Shown here: positions 61,900 to 64,000 of the stretch, piece after piece | Layout of the letters: each line of letters begins with the position of its first letter | How positions within the stretch are numbered: position 1 is the first letter of the stretch | NCBI GenBank assembly: GCA_014804795.1 | Contig: JAAUZC010000002.1 | Location: 1 to 64,000, forward strand | DNA length: 64,000 nt | Origin: Lachnospiraceae bacterium | GTDB taxonomy: Bacteria; Bacillota; Clostridia; Lachnospirales; Lachnospiraceae | Direction of reading: 5' to 3' | Made by a program: the position numbers and the translations under genes | Notes under the pieces: generated by a model | The model's database searches: none | What the model was told of the DNA's origin: nothing | What the model saw: the letters and a program-made list of their open reading frames with translations, nothing else

Positions 61900-62571
61900 A
61901 TGGAAAGATACAAAGAGGAATTCATCGAGTTCATGGTGGACTCTGATGTGCTGAAGTTCGGAGATTTTGTTACAAAGAGCGGCAGAAAGACTCCGTTTTT
62001 TGTGAACACGGGATTTTACCGGACGGGGACACAGCTTCGGAAGCTGGGCGTCTATTATGCAAAGGCGATTCATGATAAATTCGGACTGGATTTTGATGTA
62101 CTGTTCGGCCCGGCCTATAAAGGGATTCCTTTGAGTGTGGCGGCTTCCATTGCTATTTCTGAGAATTATGGAAAAGATATCAAATACTGCTCTAACAGAA
62201 AAGAGATAAAAGATCACGGCGATAAGGGAATCTTACTGGGAAGCCCTCTTTCATCGGGCGATAAGGTTCTTTTGATCGAAGATGTGACAACAGCGGGAAC
62301 TTCCATAGAGGAAACACTGCCAATCATTCGTGCACAGGGAGATGTGCAGGTTTGCGGCCTGGTGGTCAGTGTAGACCGGATGGAGCGCGGAAAAGGCGAA
62401 AAGAGCGCGTTAGCGGAGATATCTGAGAAGTACGGTTTTGAAACAGCAGCGATCGTCACGATGGCGGAAGTAGTGGAACATCTGCATAACAGACCTTATA
62501 ATGGGAAAGTTTATATTGACGATACGTTAAAGGCGGCGATAGATGCGTATTATGCGCAATATGGAGCGTGA
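61900..62571 (+). CDS. pyrE: Orotate phosphoribosyltransferase
   Basis: Makes OMP from orotate and PRPP. A 223-residue enzyme with the PRPP loop V-L-L-I-E-D-V-T-T-A-G-T-S at about 124-136 and F-G-P-A-Y-K-G-I-P-L earlier, both diagnostic. It starts M-E-R-Y-K-E-E-F-I-E-F-M as in Clostridia homologues. Works with pyrF just upstream. Confidence 0.95.
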   Translation: MERYKEEFIEFMVDSDVLKFGDFVTKSGRKTPFFVNTGFYRTGTQLRKLGVYYAKAIHDKFGLDFDVLFGPAYKGIPLSVAASIAISENYGKDIKYCSNRKEIKDHGDKGILLGSPLSSGDKVLLIEDVTTAGTSIEETLPIIRAQGDVQVCGLVVSVDRMERGKGEKSALAEISEKYGFETAAIVTMAEVVEHLHNRPYNGKVYIDDTLKAAIDAYYAQYGA

Positions 62572-62641
62572 TAAGGAGATGGAAAAGACGAGGGATACGG
62601 ACAAAAAAGTGAAGTATTTGTGAGTTGGAACAGGAGGGGCT

Positions 62642-62794
62642 ATGGAAGAGAAGACTTTTAAAACATTGAATGGGACGGGAGCACTGAATATCGTATTGGG
62701 TGTTGTCGGCATTGTGGCAGGTGTGGCAGGAGGCGTGTTGTTGATCATCAGCGGCGCAAAACTTCTTTCAAGAAAATCCAAGATGTTGTTTTAA
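62642..62794 (+). CDS. Small glycine-rich one-span membrane protein
   Basis: A 50-residue open frame with a strong ribosome site (caggagggg). Residues 12-42 are hydrophobic with many Gly (G-V-V-G-I-V-A-G-V-A-G-G-V), suitable for a tightly packed membrane helix, and the end is basic. A terminator starts 10 bp after the stop. Function unknown; the good site and terminator argue that it is real. Confidence 0.7.
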   Translation: MEEKTFKTLNGTGALNIVLGVVGIVAGVAGGVLLIISGAKLLSRKSKMLF

Positions 62795-62804
62795 GATGGA
62801 TGCA

Positions 62805-62833
62805 GGGTGCTTTCTAAAGAAAGTACCCTTTTT
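62805..62833 (+). terminator. Rho-independent terminator
   Basis: GGGTGCTTTC pairs with GAAAGTACCC, loop TAAA, one mismatch, followed by T5. Confidence 0.85.
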
Positions 62834-62847
62834 AGGAGTGGATTTAA

Positions 62848-63165
62848 ATGGCAAGAAAGAATTACATTTTTACGAATAAAGAACATCCTAAGAAATCCAT
62901 TATGTCGACTATACTGGGGGTACTTTCCGTGGGTTCGCTTATTCTTGCAGTATATCTGTCCTATGTGGATAAAGGAAAGGAAAATATACAGTATGGTTCG
63001 GCATGTTTTCTTGCGTTGATCTTTGCCTTTATCGGAGTGACGTTAGGAGTGTTTGGAAGAATGGAGAAAGATAAATTTTATCTGTTTTCCTATATCGGAA
63101 TCGTGCTCAATCTGGTGGCGATAGGGTTGGTGAGTTTGATTTTGTATGCGGGAGCGTTGCTATAA
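62848..63165 (+). CDS. Small membrane protein (DUF6142-like)
   Basis: A 105-residue protein with a basic start and three hydrophobic segments (about 19-39, 51-68, 78-103) and a short polar link M-E-K-D-K-F. I recall similar proteins as DUF6142. Ribosome site taggag. The start is 14 bp behind a terminator, so its transcript may start within the hairpin region or depend on readthrough. Confidence 0.7.
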   Translation: MARKNYIFTNKEHPKKSIMSTILGVLSVGSLILAVYLSYVDKGKENIQYGSACFLALIFAFIGVTLGVFGRMEKDKFYLFSYIGIVLNLVAIGLVSLILYAGALL

Positions 63166-63166
63166 A

Positions 63167-63275
63167 ATGGCGAACAAAGTTCGCCTTGGGAGATTCGCTT
63201 CGCGAACTCAGTATGGCGAACAAAGCTCACATTGAGAGATTCGCTTCGCGAACTCAGTATGGCGAGCAGAGTTTA
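63167..63275. repeat. Tandem 46-bp palindromic repeats, about 2.4 copies
   Basis: Units at 63167-63212 and 63213-63258 plus a partial unit from 63259. Each holds GGCGAAC-AAA-GTTCGCC (perfect in unit 1, decayed in unit 2) and TTCGC-TTC-GCGAA. Related single copies lie at 25063-25085 and 35774-35820. This is a REP/BIME-like family. Confidence 0.75.
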
Positions 63276-63314
63276 CTTTAGCAGGGGAAGGACAGAAGGG
63301 AGGAGATGTAACGT

Positions 63315-64000
63315 ATGTTGTTATATAAGGAAGAAGAGAAAATATATGAGGAGAGACTGGAACTGGCGGAGAGTCGGATTCTGGAGCTGCTTTCCGAATT
63401 GTCAGAAAAGATTGAGAAAGCAGGAAGCGGTGCCGGATCGGAGGATTCCGGCGGCAGAGATGAATTTTTACGCTATTTTCGCAGCCAGTTTTCGTTTTGT
63501 AACGTATGCAGCAAGTTAAATAAGTATTTGCGTTCGGGCAGCGCGATGGCGGATTCTCTGGAAGAGATGCGGGAGTTTAACCGCGGTTTATATGAAGAGA
63601 GACTGCCGGAGAATTATGATGTGAGCTGGCTGAATCCTGTGATGTGTCATGAAAATCTGGGGGAATACGGGCAGCTTTTGTGTGTGCTGGCGGCAGAACT
63701 GCGTGCGCAGATCGCGGCCTGCTATGAACGGCGCGCTCAGGAACTGGTTATGCGCATGGAACTTTTGCTGGAAGTTTACGGTGTTTTTGAGAACGCCTGG
63801 GCGGAAGGGGAGAAAGGACCGAAGGCAGCAGAAATTCAGGAAATTCTCTACTGGTATGTCAGCGATTATTCTGAGGTAGTAGTGGAGAGACGGGTACGGC
63901 AGCAGGTGGATCCGGCGGAAGATTTTTGCACGAAGATTGTGATGGAGGCGGACTTATCGGATAACCGTTTCTTATATGCCTACGGGGAATATGTGACCGG
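63315..64000 (+). CDS. Uncharacterised protein, 3' end beyond window
   Basis: Open frame of 228 codons with no stop by the window end; start ATG 63315 with gggaggag about 11 bases upstream. The visible part is helical and rich in Glu/Leu/Arg, with a coiled-coil start (E-R-L-E-L-A-E-S-R-I-L-E-L-L). The sequence around D-N-R-F-L-Y-A-Y-G-E-Y faintly recalls the N-terminal region of M29-type aminopeptidases of Lachnospiraceae, but the catalytic part would be outside the window, so no function is assigned. Confidence 0.7.
   Translation, partial: MLLYKEEEKIYEERLELAESRILELLSELSEKIEKAGSGAGSEDSGGRDEFLRYFRSQFSFCNVCSKLNKYLRSGSAMADSLEEMREFNRGLYEERLPENYDVSWLNPVMCHENLGEYGQLLCVLAAELRAQIAACYERRAQELVMRMELLLEVYGVFENAWAEGEKGPKAAEIQEILYWYVSDYSEVVVERRVRQQVDPAEDFCTKIVMEADLSDNRFLYAYGEYVT

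Noticed and set aside
63167..63275. Possible CRISPR array
   Set aside because: Units are adjacent with no unique spacers and are palindromic; no cas genes are present.

Overview
The window looks like a chromosome segment from a gut Lachnospiraceae-type Firmicute (Clostridia). This rests on gene content and codon style, not on a database search. Indicators are a bile salt hydrolase, a lone [FeFe]-hydrogenase maturase HydE, the paired DNA-repair genes of the TIGR03915/TIGR03916 type, a phosphoglycerate-mutase-like homoserine kinase beside hom and lysC, a large DUF5717/DUF5716-type operon, and strong AGGAGG ribosome sites. No rRNA, tRNA or CRISPR array was seen.

Positions 1-11540 are an AT-rich accessory region that reads as a defence island. 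It holds (a) a 5'-truncated gene with a degenerate histidine-kinase-like ATPase end, followed by a receiver domain fused to a calcineurin-like phosphoesterase, an arrangement like the Detocs two-component defence systems; (b) an orphan GHKL sensor kinase; and (c) a tightly coupled operon of four genes: an AAA ATPase fused to a methyltransferase-like domain, a SIR2 domain fused to a SAMHD1/dGTPase-type HD domain, an unknown 274-residue protein, and a HerA-type ATPase. Module (c) is my main candidate for an undescribed antiviral system: it extends the known SIR2-HerA pairing with a second predicted nucleotide-destroying enzyme and an ATPase-methyltransferase. A near-identical 21-bp sequence lies just outside both ends of the block that carries (b) and (c).

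Positions 11540-25000 return to core genes: aspartate-family amino acid synthesis (hom, homoserine kinase-like, lysC), a small membrane protein with a membrane-anchored LuxR-type regulator, an ABC exporter, an Rpn-type PD-(D/E)XK protein, a DNA-repair pair whose promoter carries a perfect GAAC-N4-GTTC LexA box, a GAF-GGDEF protein, and a second ABC exporter on the minus strand. Positions 25100-32250 are a four-gene operon (1191-residue protein, actin/Hsp70-like protein, helical-repeat protein, membrane coiled coil) of unknown function, transcribed from a promoter divergent to the ABC exporter.

Positions 32300-40750 hold hydE, purine synthesis genes (purC, purF, purB, purA), a HAD phosphatase, a SEC-C protein with an in-frame fossil second SEC-C motif, and a DUF4125-like protein. 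Positions 40830-57910 carry two complete peptide-antibiotic sensing and transport modules (regulator, kinase, ABC ATPase, FtsX-type permease), an acyltransferase/zinc-ribbon membrane protein/esterase cluster, DAHP synthase, an MBOAT plus SGNH acyl-transfer pair, and the bile salt hydrolase. Positions 58200-64000 hold a PIN toxin-antitoxin pair, a metallo-beta-lactamase-fold hydrolase, a TPR lipoprotein, pyrF and pyrE, two small membrane proteins, tandem palindromic repeats and a gene cut by the window end.
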